Assembly (NCBI GenBank): GCA_009693245.1
Contig: SHXO01000021.1
Coordinates: 1 to 37,644 of the forward strand
Direction: 5' to 3'
Origin: Betaproteobacteria bacterium
GTDB taxonomy: Bacteria; Pseudomonadota; Gammaproteobacteria; Burkholderiales; SHXO01
Length of the DNA: 37,644 nt
This document shows positions 16,397 to 24,360 of this stretch, piece by piece (positions within the stretch are counted from its first letter, which is position 1; the number at the start of each line of letters is the position of its first letter). Both the position numbers and the translations under genes were made by a program. Under the pieces are notes generated by a model, which made no database searches, was not told where the DNA came from, and was given only the letters and a program-made list of their open reading frames with translations.

Positions 16397-16422
16397 GCCC
16401 GCAAGAATGGTATTCTGCGGGC
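16397..16422. promoter_or_regulatory. Palindrome in divergent intergenic gap, candidate operator
   Basis: The arms GCCCGCAAGAAT and ATTCTGCGGGC are complementary over 11 bases, with one unpaired A and the centre GGT. The core AGAAT-GGT-ATTCT is a perfect 5-3-5 inverted repeat. It lies between the SDR start (16359) and the kinase-like gene start (16451). That position suits an operator for a dimeric regulator acting on both genes. The following GCATTTTT also makes a hairpin in the 5' leader of the rightward transcript possible. Confidence 0.5.
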
Positions 16423-16450
16423 GCATTTTTCAACAGGAACCGAGCCAAGG

Positions 16451-17509
16451 ATGCACGAGGAATTCACGGGAACGATGGCCGTGCAAGAGCGGCATCGCTT
16501 CGACATCGCCAAGCTTGAGCGCTACATGGAAAGCCATGTGGCTGGCTTTCAAGGCCCGCTAACGGCTGAGCAATTCAAAGGCGGTCAGTCCAACCCTACC
16601 TTTTTACTTCGCACTCCCAAGGAGTGCTATGTCTTGCGGCGTAAGCCGCCGGGAAAGTTACTTCCCTCCGCGCACGCCGTGGATCGCGAATACCGGGTGA
16701 TCACCGCCTTGCAAGGTTCCGAAGTACCGGTCGCTAAGACCTATTGCCTGTGCGAGGACGATTCGGTCACCGGCACGGCGTTCTACATCATGAGTTACGT
16801 CGAGGGCCGCGTGATATGGGATGGCGCCATGCCTGGTGCCCAACCGGAAGAGCGGCGGGCCATCTATGACCAGATGAATCGCGTCATGGCGGCGCTGCAC
16901 AAAGTGGATTACGAGAAGGTAGGCTTGGCGGGCTACGGGAAACCTGGCAATTACATCGAGCGCCAGATCGGCCGCTGGGTCAAGCAATACCGCGCTTCTG
17001 AAACCGAGCGCATTGAAGCCATGGAAAATTTGATGGAGTGGTTGCCCAAGAATATTCCGGCGGGCGAGGAAGTCTCCATCGTGCACGGTGACTACAGGGT
17101 GGACAACACCATCTTTCACCGCAACGAACCGCGCATGCTGGCAGTACTCGATTGGGAGCTCTCGACCCTCGGGCATCCCTTGGCGGATTTTGCCTATCAC
17201 TGCATGTATTGGCGCTTGTTGCCCGGTGAGTTTCGCGGCATCGCCGGTCTCGATCACAAGGCCTTGGGCATTCCCACCGAGGAAGAATACGTGGAGGCCT
17301 ATTGCTGCCGCACGGGCCGAAGCGCAATCCAGAATTGGGATTTCTACATGACCTACAACATGTTCCGCCTCGCGGCCATTCTGCAAGGCATCATGGGCCG
17401 TGTGATGGACGGTACCGCATCCAGCGCCCACGCGATCCAACAAGGCAAGCGCGCCCGGCCCATGGCCGAGGCGGGGTGGCGGCAGGTGGAGAAGATGCTG
17501 AAAAGCTGA
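16451..17509 (+). CDS. Phosphotransferase family protein (ACAD10/11 N-terminal / aminoglycoside kinase-like)
   Basis: This 352-residue protein has an aminoglycoside-phosphotransferase/choline-kinase fold. Visible motifs are a glycine-rich FKGGQSNPTF loop (about residues 42-51), the Lys-containing strand YVLRRKPPGKLL, the catalytic loop V-H212-G-D214-x4-N219, and the metal-binding D234-W-E (AVLDWELSTLGHPLADFAY). This branch is homologous to the kinase domain of ACAD10/ACAD11, which phosphorylates the hydroxyl of 4-hydroxyacyl-CoA, and to bacterial LvaA. Antibiotic resistance is therefore unlikely. The ATG at 16451 is chosen because upstream in-frame codons overlap the divergent SDR gene. It heads a co-directional set with MDR, GST, acyl-CoA dehydrogenase and thiolase genes, which supports an acyl-CoA role. 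Confidence 0.85.
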   Translation: MHEEFTGTMAVQERHRFDIAKLERYMESHVAGFQGPLTAEQFKGGQSNPTFLLRTPKECYVLRRKPPGKLLPSAHAVDREYRVITALQGSEVPVAKTYCLCEDDSVTGTAFYIMSYVEGRVIWDGAMPGAQPEERRAIYDQMNRVMAALHKVDYEKVGLAGYGKPGNYIERQIGRWVKQYRASETERIEAMENLMEWLPKNIPAGEEVSIVHGDYRVDNTIFHRNEPRMLAVLDWELSTLGHPLADFAYHCMYWRLLPGEFRGIAGLDHKALGIPTEEEYVEAYCCRTGRSAIQNWDFYMTYNMFRLAAILQGIMGRVMDGTASSAHAIQQGKRARPMAEAGWRQVEKMLKS

Positions 17510-17584
17510 AACGGCAATCCCCGGTGTCCTGCGTGACCATGGTGTTCCCTTCGTAAGCTTTGTACCAAGAGAGGTTGAGTTTCA

Positions 17585-18562
17585 GTGAAAGCCGTACTGT
17601 GTAAAGAACTAGGCCCACCCGAGAAGCTAGTAGTGGAAGAGGTCCCGTCGCTCAAACCAGCGAAGGGACAAGTGGTCATTGGAGTGAAGGCCGCGGGCGT
17701 GAATTTCCCCGACACGCTCATCATCCAGGGCAAGTACCAATTCAAACCGGACCTTCCCTTCTCGCCAGGCGGCGAGGTGGCGGGCGTGGTGAAGGAACTG
17801 GGCGAAGGCGTGAGCAATTGGAAGGCCGGTGATCGCGTGATCGCGACCACCACGTGGGGCGGGTTTGCGCAAGAGATGGTCGTGGACGCGGATCGCTTGA
17901 TTGCCATGCTTGGTGCCATGGACTACGTTGCGGGTTCGGCCTTCGTGCTCACCTATGGCACTTCGTACCATGCGTTGGTGGACCGGGCGCAACTCAAAGC
18001 AGGCGAAACGATGTTGGTGCTCGGGGCCTCGGGCGGAGTGGGCCTCGCCGCCGTGCAAATCGGCAAAGCCTTGGGCGCGCGCGTTATCGCCGCCGCATCG
18101 AGTGCCGAGAAGCTCGCCGCATGCAAGCAAGCAGGCGCGGATGAGATCATCAATTACTCGACGGAGGATCTGCGCGCCCGCGTCAAGGTCATCACGGGTG
18201 GCCGCGGTACCGATGTGGTCTACGACCCCGTGGGCGGTACCTACTCGGAACTCGCGCTGCGCGACATGGCGTGGAACGGCCGCTTTCTCGTGGTGGGTTT
18301 CGCGGCTGGCGAAATTCCCAAGATCCCTCTCAATCTCGCGCTACTCAAGGGATGCTCCATCGTGGGCGTCTTCTGGGGCGCCTTTACCCGCACCGAACCG
18401 GAACGCAACCGCCTCAACAACCAGGAGTTGATGCGCATGTTCGAGGCTGGCAAGGTCAAGCCGCATATTCACGCGACCTATCCGTTGGAACAGGCCGCCC
18501 AGGCGCTCAACGATCTGGTGGGGAAAAAAGTGAGTGGTAAGGTTGTTCTGACTACTGAATAA
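17585..18562 (+). CDS. NADPH:quinone oxidoreductase-like MDR protein
   Basis: This 325-residue medium-chain dehydrogenase/reductase of the quinone oxidoreductase group begins with a GroES-like domain (KAAGVNFPDTLIIQGKYQ, then PGGEVAGVV). The Rossmann domain follows, with the cofactor loop GASGGVGLAAVQIGKALG at about residues 145-162. Zinc ligands of alcohol dehydrogenases are absent, as expected for this group. It ends with G-K-V-V-L. Such enzymes reduce quinones or alpha,beta-unsaturated carbonyls and enoyl thioesters using NADPH. The start is GTG with AGAGAGG about 10 bases upstream. A 75-base gap follows the kinase-like gene and ten bases precede the GST gene, so co-transcription is likely. 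The natural substrate is not known. Confidence 0.88.
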   Translation: MKAVLCKELGPPEKLVVEEVPSLKPAKGQVVIGVKAAGVNFPDTLIIQGKYQFKPDLPFSPGGEVAGVVKELGEGVSNWKAGDRVIATTTWGGFAQEMVVDADRLIAMLGAMDYVAGSAFVLTYGTSYHALVDRAQLKAGETMLVLGASGGVGLAAVQIGKALGARVIAAASSAEKLAACKQAGADEIINYSTEDLRARVKVITGGRGTDVVYDPVGGTYSELALRDMAWNGRFLVVGFAAGEIPKIPLNLALLKGCSIVGVFWGAFTRTEPERNRLNNQELMRMFEAGKVKPHIHATYPLEQAAQALNDLVGKKVSGKVVLTTE

Positions 18563-18572
18563 GGACGAAATC

Positions 18573-19358
18573 ATGATCACGCTATACGAACATCCGCTGT
18601 CCTCCTACGCCATGAAGGTGAAGATCGCGCTCATGGAGAAACGCATCGAATTCCAGCCCATCGTGCCCGACGGCATGATGACCGGGGCGGCTAATGCCGC
18701 CTTTGTGGAGGCGAGTCCGCGCGCGGAGATCCCGGCGTTGATCGATGGTGACACCGAGGTCTTCGACTCCACGATCATCATGGAATACCTGGAGGACAAA
18801 TGGCCTAACCCGCCGTTGCTGCCGCGTTCGCCCGCGGACCGCGCGCGCGTGCGCATGATCGAAGATGTGATGGATTGCCTGTACGAACCCAATAACTGGG
18901 GGCTGGGCGAGGTGTTGCGCTTCAAGCGTGCCACGGGTGCGCAAGCGGACAAGATGGTGGCGTTCTCGCGCGAGAGCGTGACCAAGTTGCAAGGCTGGCT
19001 CGATCGCGAGTTGGGCAGCAGGCCTTGGTTCAATGGCGATACCTTCGGTTGGGGCGACGTGGCCTGCGCGCCTTACGTCGCGCGCTCCGCCGTATCGGGA
19101 CATCCTCCGGCCGCGGGCTCTGCCTTGGCCGCCTGGTTGGAGCGTGTGAGCGCGCGCCCCAGCGTGGCGAAGGCGGTGGAGCAGATGAAGCAAGTGATCG
19201 CCAATTTTCCCGATGTTGCAACCATGCTGGCGGAAGGCAAGATCAAGCGTCAGTACCGCGACCATCGCTTGGAGTGGATGATCGCCGCCGGCGGGCTTTC
19301 AGTGGTGCAAGAGGGCATCGCCAAGGGCAGCATCCGCTTTAGCCGCCTGCCTGAATAA
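18573..19358 (+). CDS. Glutathione S-transferase family protein
   Basis: This 261-residue GST has an N-terminal thioredoxin-like domain (MITLYEHPLSSYAMKVKIAL) with a candidate catalytic Ser at residue 10 or 11, the cis-proline at I53-P54 in EIPALIDGD, and the glutathione-binding D65-S66 (VFDSTIIMEYLEDKWP). The all-helical C-terminal domain is longer than usual, with about 45 extra residues (EGKIKRQYRDHRLEWMI and beyond). It could conjugate or isomerise an electrophilic intermediate of the pathway in this operon, but that is inference. It starts ten bases after the MDR gene and ends 18 bases before the acyl-CoA dehydrogenase gene. Confidence 0.87.
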   Translation: MITLYEHPLSSYAMKVKIALMEKRIEFQPIVPDGMMTGAANAAFVEASPRAEIPALIDGDTEVFDSTIIMEYLEDKWPNPPLLPRSPADRARVRMIEDVMDCLYEPNNWGLGEVLRFKRATGAQADKMVAFSRESVTKLQGWLDRELGSRPWFNGDTFGWGDVACAPYVARSAVSGHPPAAGSALAAWLERVSARPSVAKAVEQMKQVIANFPDVATMLAEGKIKRQYRDHRLEWMIAAGGLSVVQEGIAKGSIRFSRLPE

Positions 19359-19376
19359 CGCGAGATGTAGCCTGGC

Positions 19377-20513
19377 ATGCACTTTCGCCTGAGCACGGAA
19401 CAAAAACTCACACAAGAATCCGCTCGCGCGTTCGCGCGGAAAGAAATCGCTCCCATCGCCGCGCAGTGCGATCGCGAGGCGGAGTTTCCCGTGGCCGTTT
19501 ACCGCAAGGCTCTGGAAGTGGGCTTGGTCAATCTCGCAATCCCGCAGCGCCACGGCGGCCTCGGGCTTGGTGCCTTCGAGCAGTGCTTGGTGAGCGAACA
19601 GTTTGCGTGGGGCTGCACGGGAATAGCGGGTGGAATCGGATTGAACGCCATCTTCGCCGATGTATTTCACGTGGCGGGTAACGAAGCGCAAAAGCGCGAG
19701 GCCTTCCACCGCTTGCTCAAGGGCGAGTTCGGCGCCTATGCACTCACGGAACCCAGTGCTGGTTCGGACGTGGCCGCCATCAAAACGCGCGCGGTGAAAT
19801 CCGGCGGCGGCTACGTGCTGAACGGTGGCAAGGTGTGGATCTCCAACGCACCCTTGGCCAGCATGTTCGTAATATTCGCCAAGACCGATCCCGGGGCGGG
19901 TCATCGCGGAATCAGCGCATTCTTCGTCAATCGCGAGACTCCAGGCCTGCGGGTGGGCACGCCCTTGGGCAAGATGGGGCAAAAGGCGGGGCTTGCGGCC
20001 GAGGTATTTCTTGAGGACGTTCACGTGCCCGCTTCAGCGTTGCTGGAGGCAGAGGGTGCGGGGTTCATGATTGCCATGAAAGTCTTCGACCGTTCGCGCC
20101 CAGGCGTGGGCGCCCTTGCACTAGGCCTCACCCAGCGTTGCCTGGACGAGTCCGTGCAATACGCCAAAACCAGGCACACCATGGGCAAGCCCATCATCGA
20201 GCACCAAGCTATCGGGCACAAGCTGGCGGGCATGGCCATGGAGTTGGAAGCGGCAAAACTCTTGGTGTATCAAGCAGCGTGGTTGCTGGATGCGGGCGAG
20301 CGCAATACGCAGCAGGCGGCCTACGCCAAAACCTTTGCCGCCGACACCGGCATGCGAGCCGCGAGCGAGGCCGTGCAAATTTTCGGGGGCATGGGCTATA
20401 GCACCGAATACCCCGTGGAGAAACTCTTTCGTGATGCCAAGGTAATTCAAATCTACGAAGGCACCGCCGAGATCCAACGCAATATCATCGCTAGAGAATT
20501 GGCAAGAAATTAG
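19377..20513 (+). CDS. Acyl-CoA dehydrogenase family protein
   Basis: The protein has 378 residues, the standard length of the family. Signatures are YALTEPSAGSDVAAIKT (FAD and substrate binding), KVWISNAPLASMFVIFAKTD, DRSRPGVGALALGLTQRCLDE, QIFGGMGYSTEYPVEKLFRDAK, and the C-terminal IYEGTAEIQRNIIAREL with the catalytic base Glu361. It would oxidise an acyl-CoA to the trans-2-enoyl-CoA and pass electrons to ETF. Chain length or branching cannot be read reliably from the sequence. Together with the thiolase 34 bases downstream it gives the first and last steps of a beta-oxidation round. No dedicated hydratase or hydroxyacyl-CoA dehydrogenase is adjacent, unless the divergent SDR serves as the latter. 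Confidence 0.9.
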   Translation: MHFRLSTEQKLTQESARAFARKEIAPIAAQCDREAEFPVAVYRKALEVGLVNLAIPQRHGGLGLGAFEQCLVSEQFAWGCTGIAGGIGLNAIFADVFHVAGNEAQKREAFHRLLKGEFGAYALTEPSAGSDVAAIKTRAVKSGGGYVLNGGKVWISNAPLASMFVIFAKTDPGAGHRGISAFFVNRETPGLRVGTPLGKMGQKAGLAAEVFLEDVHVPASALLEAEGAGFMIAMKVFDRSRPGVGALALGLTQRCLDESVQYAKTRHTMGKPIIEHQAIGHKLAGMAMELEAAKLLVYQAAWLLDAGERNTQQAAYAKTFAADTGMRAASEAVQIFGGMGYSTEYPVEKLFRDAKVIQIYEGTAEIQRNIIARELARN

Positions 20514-20547
20514 CGCCACTTCTCCATAACATCGAGAGGAATCACTC

Positions 20548-21723
20548 ATGCCAGAAGCCGTCATCATCGATGCAGTGCGCACGCCCTTCGCGCGCCGGGG
20601 CGGGGCATTGCGCGAAATACGTCCAGATAGCCTATTGGCGCACGCACTCAAGGGTTTGGTACGCCGGGCCGGAATCGATCCCGGAAAGATCGAAGACGTG
20701 GTGGATGGCACCGTGACCCTTTGTGGCGAGCAGGGCGCCAATCCGGCGCGCCTTGGGGTGTTGCTCGCCGGCTTTCCCACCCACGTCGCGGGCGTGTCGC
20801 TCAACCGCATGTGCGGATCGAGCCAGCAAGCGGTGCACTTCGCCGCACAGGCGGTGGCCGCGGGGGACATGAACTACGCTATTGGTTCCGGCGTTGAGAG
20901 CATGACCCGGGCGCCGATGTTTCTCGACATCACCATGGGGCGCGAAGGCGCGGCGGGTTTCGAGGGTTTGAACCCGGAGCTTTTCAAGCATCATGACTTG
21001 ATTCACCAGGGCGAGAGCGCCGAGCGCGTGGCGGATAAGTGGGGCATCACGCGCCGCGACGTGGACGAGTATTCCAAGGAGAGCCACCGCCGCGCCTACC
21101 GGGCGCAACTGGCGGGGTGGAACAAGGAGATCATTCCCGTTGAAGGGGTGAATCCCGAGGCCATGCCTATTACGCTCGCCCACGACGATGGGGTAAGGGG
21201 CGTGCTCGACGAGCAAAAAATGGCAAATCTGAAACCGGCTTTCCGCCCGGAGGGCGCGGGGGTCGTGACGGCCGCCAACTCCAGCCAAATTTCCGATGGC
21301 GCCTCCGCGGTGCTGGTGGCCAACGAAGCCGTGGCGAAGGCCGATGGCTTCAAGCCACGAGCAAAATTTCGCGCGCGCGTGGTCACCGGATCGGATCCTA
21401 CATTACAGCTCACAGGCGTCATACCCGCCACCGAGATCGCGCTCAAGCGAGCAGGGCTCACCATCCGGGATATGGATTGGATCGAGATCAACGAGGCCTT
21501 TGCCACCGTGGTGCTTAGTTGGGCCAAGGAACTCAAGCCAGATATGGACAAGGTCAACCCCTGGGGTGGAGCTATCGCCCACGGCCATCCACTTGGGGCG
21601 ACGGGTGCGGGATTGCTGTCAAAAATGCTTTCAGGTCTGGACGCCGTGGACGGAAAGTTCGGCCTGCAGGTCATGTGCATCGGTCACGGGCAAGCCACCG
21701 CCACAATCATTGAACGTTTGTAG
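20548..21723 (+). CDS. Acetyl-CoA C-acyltransferase (thiolase)
   Basis: This 391-residue thiolase has all catalytic residues: nucleophile Cys89 ([16 protein letters not shown]), NEAFA, His347 ([16 protein letters not shown]) and Cys377 ([17 protein letters not shown]). The C-terminal CIGHGQ replaces the C-x-G-G-G found in most biosynthetic thiolases and is seen in degradative, steroid/FadA5- and FadA-like enzymes. It would cleave a 3-ketoacyl-CoA with CoA to give acetyl-CoA and a shortened acyl-CoA. It has an AGAGGAA Shine-Dalgarno upstream and is the last gene of the rightward set. A GC-rich inverted repeat follows the stop, without a T-run. Confidence 0.9.
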   Translation: MPEAVIIDAVRTPFARRGGALREIRPDSLLAHALKGLVRRAGIDPGKIEDVVDGTVTLCGEQGANPARLGVLLAGFPTHVAGVSLNRMCGSSQQAVHFAAQAVAAGDMNYAIGSGVESMTRAPMFLDITMGREGAAGFEGLNPELFKHHDLIHQGESAERVADKWGITRRDVDEYSKESHRRAYRAQLAGWNKEIIPVEGVNPEAMPITLAHDDGVRGVLDEQKMANLKPAFRPEGAGVVTAANSSQISDGASAVLVANEAVAKADGFKPRAKFRARVVTGSDPTLQLTGVIPATEIALKRAGLTIRDMDWIEINEAFATVVLSWAKELKPDMDKVNPWGGAIAHGHPLGATGAGLLSKMLSGLDAVDGKFGLQVMCIGHGQATATIIERL

Positions 21724-21784
21724 ACGGGGCGCGCGGGCGCGCGTACAACACGGGGACTCACAGAAAAATGTCCGGAGACCTTCC

Positions 21785-22441
21785 GTGTTTCGCACTATTC
21801 GAATTTCCATTCTGCTGGTTATCCTGGCTTACGTATCCATCGGTTCCTGGGTGACGCGGGCGCGCAGCACCGCGTGGGAAGAACCCCTCGACGTTGTGAT
21901 CTACCCCATTAACGCCGACCGCAGCGATCGCGCCGCCGCCTATATACGCAGCCTCAACAGGGAAACCTTCGCCCCCATTGAGCAGTTTCTCAAGCGCGAG
22001 GCGCGCAGATATGGCGTGAATGTGGAGGCCCCCGTCACCATGCACGTCGCAAGGGAAGTCGGCGCCATCCATCCACCCGCCCCGCGTAGCGGAAATCCGC
22101 TGGATGCGATCTATTGGAGCCTCCAATTCCGTCTATGGGCTTGGATGCACGACGATATTGAAGGGGTAACGCCCCATGTGCGCCTGTTCGTGCAGTTCTA
22201 CGATCCCTACGGCGAAGAAATAGCGGGTCATTCCGTGGGCCTTCAGAATGGCTTGATCGGTCTAGTGCAGGCGATGGCAAGCGACGAGGACACTGCCCTC
22301 AATAACATGGTCATCGCCCATGAGATGCTGCACACTGTCGGTGCTTCCGACAAGTACGATCCGGAATCCAATCACCCTTACTTCCCCGACGGTTATGCGG
22401 AACCGAAAATGGTGCCTCTCTTGCCGCAAAAATTGGCGTAA
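21785..22441 (+). CDS. Membrane-anchored metzincin-like metallopeptidase, C-terminally truncated by an in-frame stop
   Basis: The frame has 218 codons from a GTG with GGAGA just upstream. An N-terminal membrane anchor (about residues 5-22) is followed by an alpha/beta region. The zinc site A-H-E-M-L-H-T-V-G-A-S-D fits the H-E-x2-H-x2-G-x2-D pattern of metzincin-like peptidases, with the third ligand Asp. Downstream PYFPDGYAEP is typical of a small uncharacterised family. The frame stops at TAA after L-P-Q-K-L-A. The same frame continues past the stop for 37 codons of convincing protein sequence ending at 22555, so the natural protein was probably 256 residues. The catalytic part is intact, so the short form could still fold. 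A sequencing error is possible. It lies between the thiolase and IlvD/Edd genes with no functional link evident. Confidence 0.65.
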   Translation: MFRTIRISILLVILAYVSIGSWVTRARSTAWEEPLDVVIYPINADRSDRAAAYIRSLNRETFAPIEQFLKREARRYGVNVEAPVTMHVAREVGAIHPPAPRSGNPLDAIYWSLQFRLWAWMHDDIEGVTPHVRLFVQFYDPYGEEIAGHSVGLQNGLIGLVQAMASDEDTALNNMVIAHEMLHTVGASDKYDPESNHPYFPDGYAEPKMVPLLPQKLA

Positions 22442-22555
22442 ATCATGGGCGGCCGCATTCCAATGACGGATCGCGCCGCGCTGGTCGCGGAGAACTTGGA
22501 CATCGTGCTCGTGGGCGAGAAGACGGCGCGCGAGATCAACTGGCTGCGTAATTAG
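22442..22555 (+). pseudogene. Read-on C-terminal segment of the metzincin-like gene after its premature stop
   Basis: It is in frame with the upstream gene directly after the TAA at 22439-22441. It encodes I-M-G-G-R-I-P-M-T-D, an acidic helix, then L-V-G-E-K-T-A-R-E-I-N-W-L and a TAG stop. The segment has no good start or ribosome binding site of its own beyond an internal ATG at 22445. It reads as the severed tail of the same protein; a single change such as GAA to TAA would explain the break. Confidence 0.6.
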
Positions 22556-22637
22556 CCAGCGGTTCTTACCTGGCCCTTGAAATTGTGGCGCCGGGCCTGC
22601 AAACTCTGAAAGATCGAACTCTCGCGATCATATTCCG

Positions 22638-24353
22638 ATGCCAAACGACCATCCCAAAGGCCTGCGCCGCAACCTCACCCACTACGGCGACCGCGATTTC
22701 GCCCTGTACCTGCGCCGCTCCTTCGCGCGCTCCATGGGCTACTCCTTGGATCTGCTGGACCGGCCCGTCGTAGGCATTACCCAAACCGCCAGCGATTTCA
22801 ACAACTGCCACCGTAACGTTCCGGAGTTGATTCAAGCCGTCAAGCGTGGCGTTCTGAAATCGGGGGGGCTGCCCCTGGAGTTTCCGACGGTTTCCTTGGG
22901 GGAGATATTCCTCAGCCCCACGAGCCTCATGTTCCGCAATCTGATGTCCATGGACGTGGAGGAAATGATTCGCGCGCAACCCATGGACAGCGTGGTGCTG
23001 GTGGGCGGTTGCGACAAAACGGTTCCGGCGCTGCTCATGGGTGCCGCCTCCGCCGACGTGCCCGCCGTGCAACTGGTCACCGGCCCCATGCTGGCGTTGC
23101 CCTATCGCGGCGAGCGCTTGGGCGCTTGCACCGATTGCCGGAGATTCTGGGCCAAGTACCGCGCCGGCGAGGTCGGTGAGGCAGGCATCCACGACATCGA
23201 AGGCAATCTCGCCACCACCGCCGGCACCTGCGCGGTCATGGGTACCGCAAGCACCATGGCTTGCATCGCGGAGACGTTGGGCATGACCTTGCCTGATACG
23301 GCTGCTATTCCCGCGGTACACGCGGATCGCATGCGCGCTGCGGAAGCGAGCGGTGAACTCGCGGTAAAGCTGGGCAACGGCGGATTGAAACCCAGCCAAA
23401 TCATCACCGAGAAATCCGTCGAAAACGCCATGCGAATTTTGCTCGCCATCGGCGGCTCCACCAACGCCATCATCCACTTGACGGCCATCGCGGGCCGCGC
23501 GGGCGTCAAGATCTCCTTGCATCGATTGAACCAACTCTCGGACGAAACGCCGGTGTTGGTGGATTTGAAACCCACCGGCCAGCACTACATGCAAGATCTG
23601 CATTCGGCCGGGGGATTGAAAACCGTGCTGTGGGAATTGCGCGATATGCTGCACCTGGATTGCCTGACAGTCACCGGCCAAACCCTGGGAGACAGACTTC
23701 GCGCGGCCCCTACCTACGTTGACCGCAACGTGGTGCGCCCGCGCACGGATCCTTACCAAAGCATGGGCGGATTGGTAGCCTTCTTCGGCAGTTTGGCACC
23801 CATGGGCGCCATCCTGAAACGCTCCGCGGCGGATGCATCCTTGTTCGAACGCGAAGGCCGCGCCGTGGTATTCGAATCCCTGGAAGACTTGGCGCTGTGC
23901 ATCGACGACCCCGCCCTCGACGTCACCAAGGAAGATTTCCTGGTCCTGAAAAACGCTGGCCCATGCAGCCCCAGCGCCATGCCCGAGGCAGGTTACATTC
24001 CCATCCCCAAAAAGCTCGCGCAAGCCGGCGTGAAAGACATGGTTCGCATTTCCGATGCGCGTATGAGCGGCACCGCCTTCGGCACCGTTGTACTCCACGT
24101 CACGCCGGACGCGGCCAGTGGTGGTCCCTTAGCCTTCGTGCAGTCCGGCGACCGCATTCGTTTAAGCATCAAGGACCGTAAGCTCGACCTCCTCGTGCCG
24201 GAGGACATCCTCGCGCGGCGGCGGCTGGGTTTCAAACAACGCGTCATTCCAACCCGGGGTTATGCAAGGCTCTATGCGCAGCAGATCACGCAGGCGGATA
24301 AAGGATGTGATTTTGAGTTTTTGCGCGGAGAACCGGGGGAGGAGGGGGCTTAG
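22638..24353 (+). CDS. IlvD/Edd family dehydratase (pentonate/sugar-acid dehydratase type)
   Basis: This 571-residue member of the IlvD/Edd family has the [2Fe-2S] cysteines C57 (NNCH), C125 (GGCDKT) and C198 (AGTCAVMGTAS). It also has D126-K127 (the carbamylated Lys/Mg site) and DARMSGT near the C terminus, with the Ser that abstracts the proton. The sequence style (IQAVKRGVLKSGGLPLEFPT; KKLAQAGVKDMVRISDARMSGT; Q-A-D-K-G-C-D-F-E-F-L at the end) resembles L-arabinonate/D-xylonate dehydratases more than biosynthetic IlvD. The likely reaction is loss of water from an aldonic acid to give a 2-keto-3-deoxy acid; the exact sugar acid is unknown. No other sugar-acid genes adjoin it, and it lies back to back with the convergent SUFU gene. 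Confidence 0.85.
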   Translation: MPNDHPKGLRRNLTHYGDRDFALYLRRSFARSMGYSLDLLDRPVVGITQTASDFNNCHRNVPELIQAVKRGVLKSGGLPLEFPTVSLGEIFLSPTSLMFRNLMSMDVEEMIRAQPMDSVVLVGGCDKTVPALLMGAASADVPAVQLVTGPMLALPYRGERLGACTDCRRFWAKYRAGEVGEAGIHDIEGNLATTAGTCAVMGTASTMACIAETLGMTLPDTAAIPAVHADRMRAAEASGELAVKLGNGGLKPSQIITEKSVENAMRILLAIGGSTNAIIHLTAIAGRAGVKISLHRLNQLSDETPVLVDLKPTGQHYMQDLHSAGGLKTVLWELRDMLHLDCLTVTGQTLGDRLRAAPTYVDRNVVRPRTDPYQSMGGLVAFFGSLAPMGAILKRSAADASLFEREGRAVVFESLEDLALCIDDPALDVTKEDFLVLKNAGPCSPSAMPEAGYIPIPKKLAQAGVKDMVRISDARMSGTAFGTVVLHVTPDAASGGPLAFVQSGDRIRLSIKDRKLDLLVPEDILARRRLGFKQRVIPTRGYARLYAQQITQADKGCDFEFLRGEPGEEGA

Positions 24354-24360
24354 ATCGCAA

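Noticed and set aside
16451-17509. Aminoglycoside resistance gene
   Set aside because: The fold is aminoglycoside phosphotransferase-like, but the sequence style and the acyl-CoA operon context match the ACAD10/11-LvaA branch.
21727-21742. GCGCGC-rich inverted repeat after the thiolase
   Set aside because: Low-complexity GC palindromes are expected at this base composition, and no T-run follows.
22566-24098. A 510-codon open frame on the minus strand opposite the IlvD/Edd gene
   Set aside because: It is antisense to a complete, motif-rich dehydratase. Its predicted protein is rich in His, Gly and Gln, with no domain. High GC commonly leaves such open shadows.
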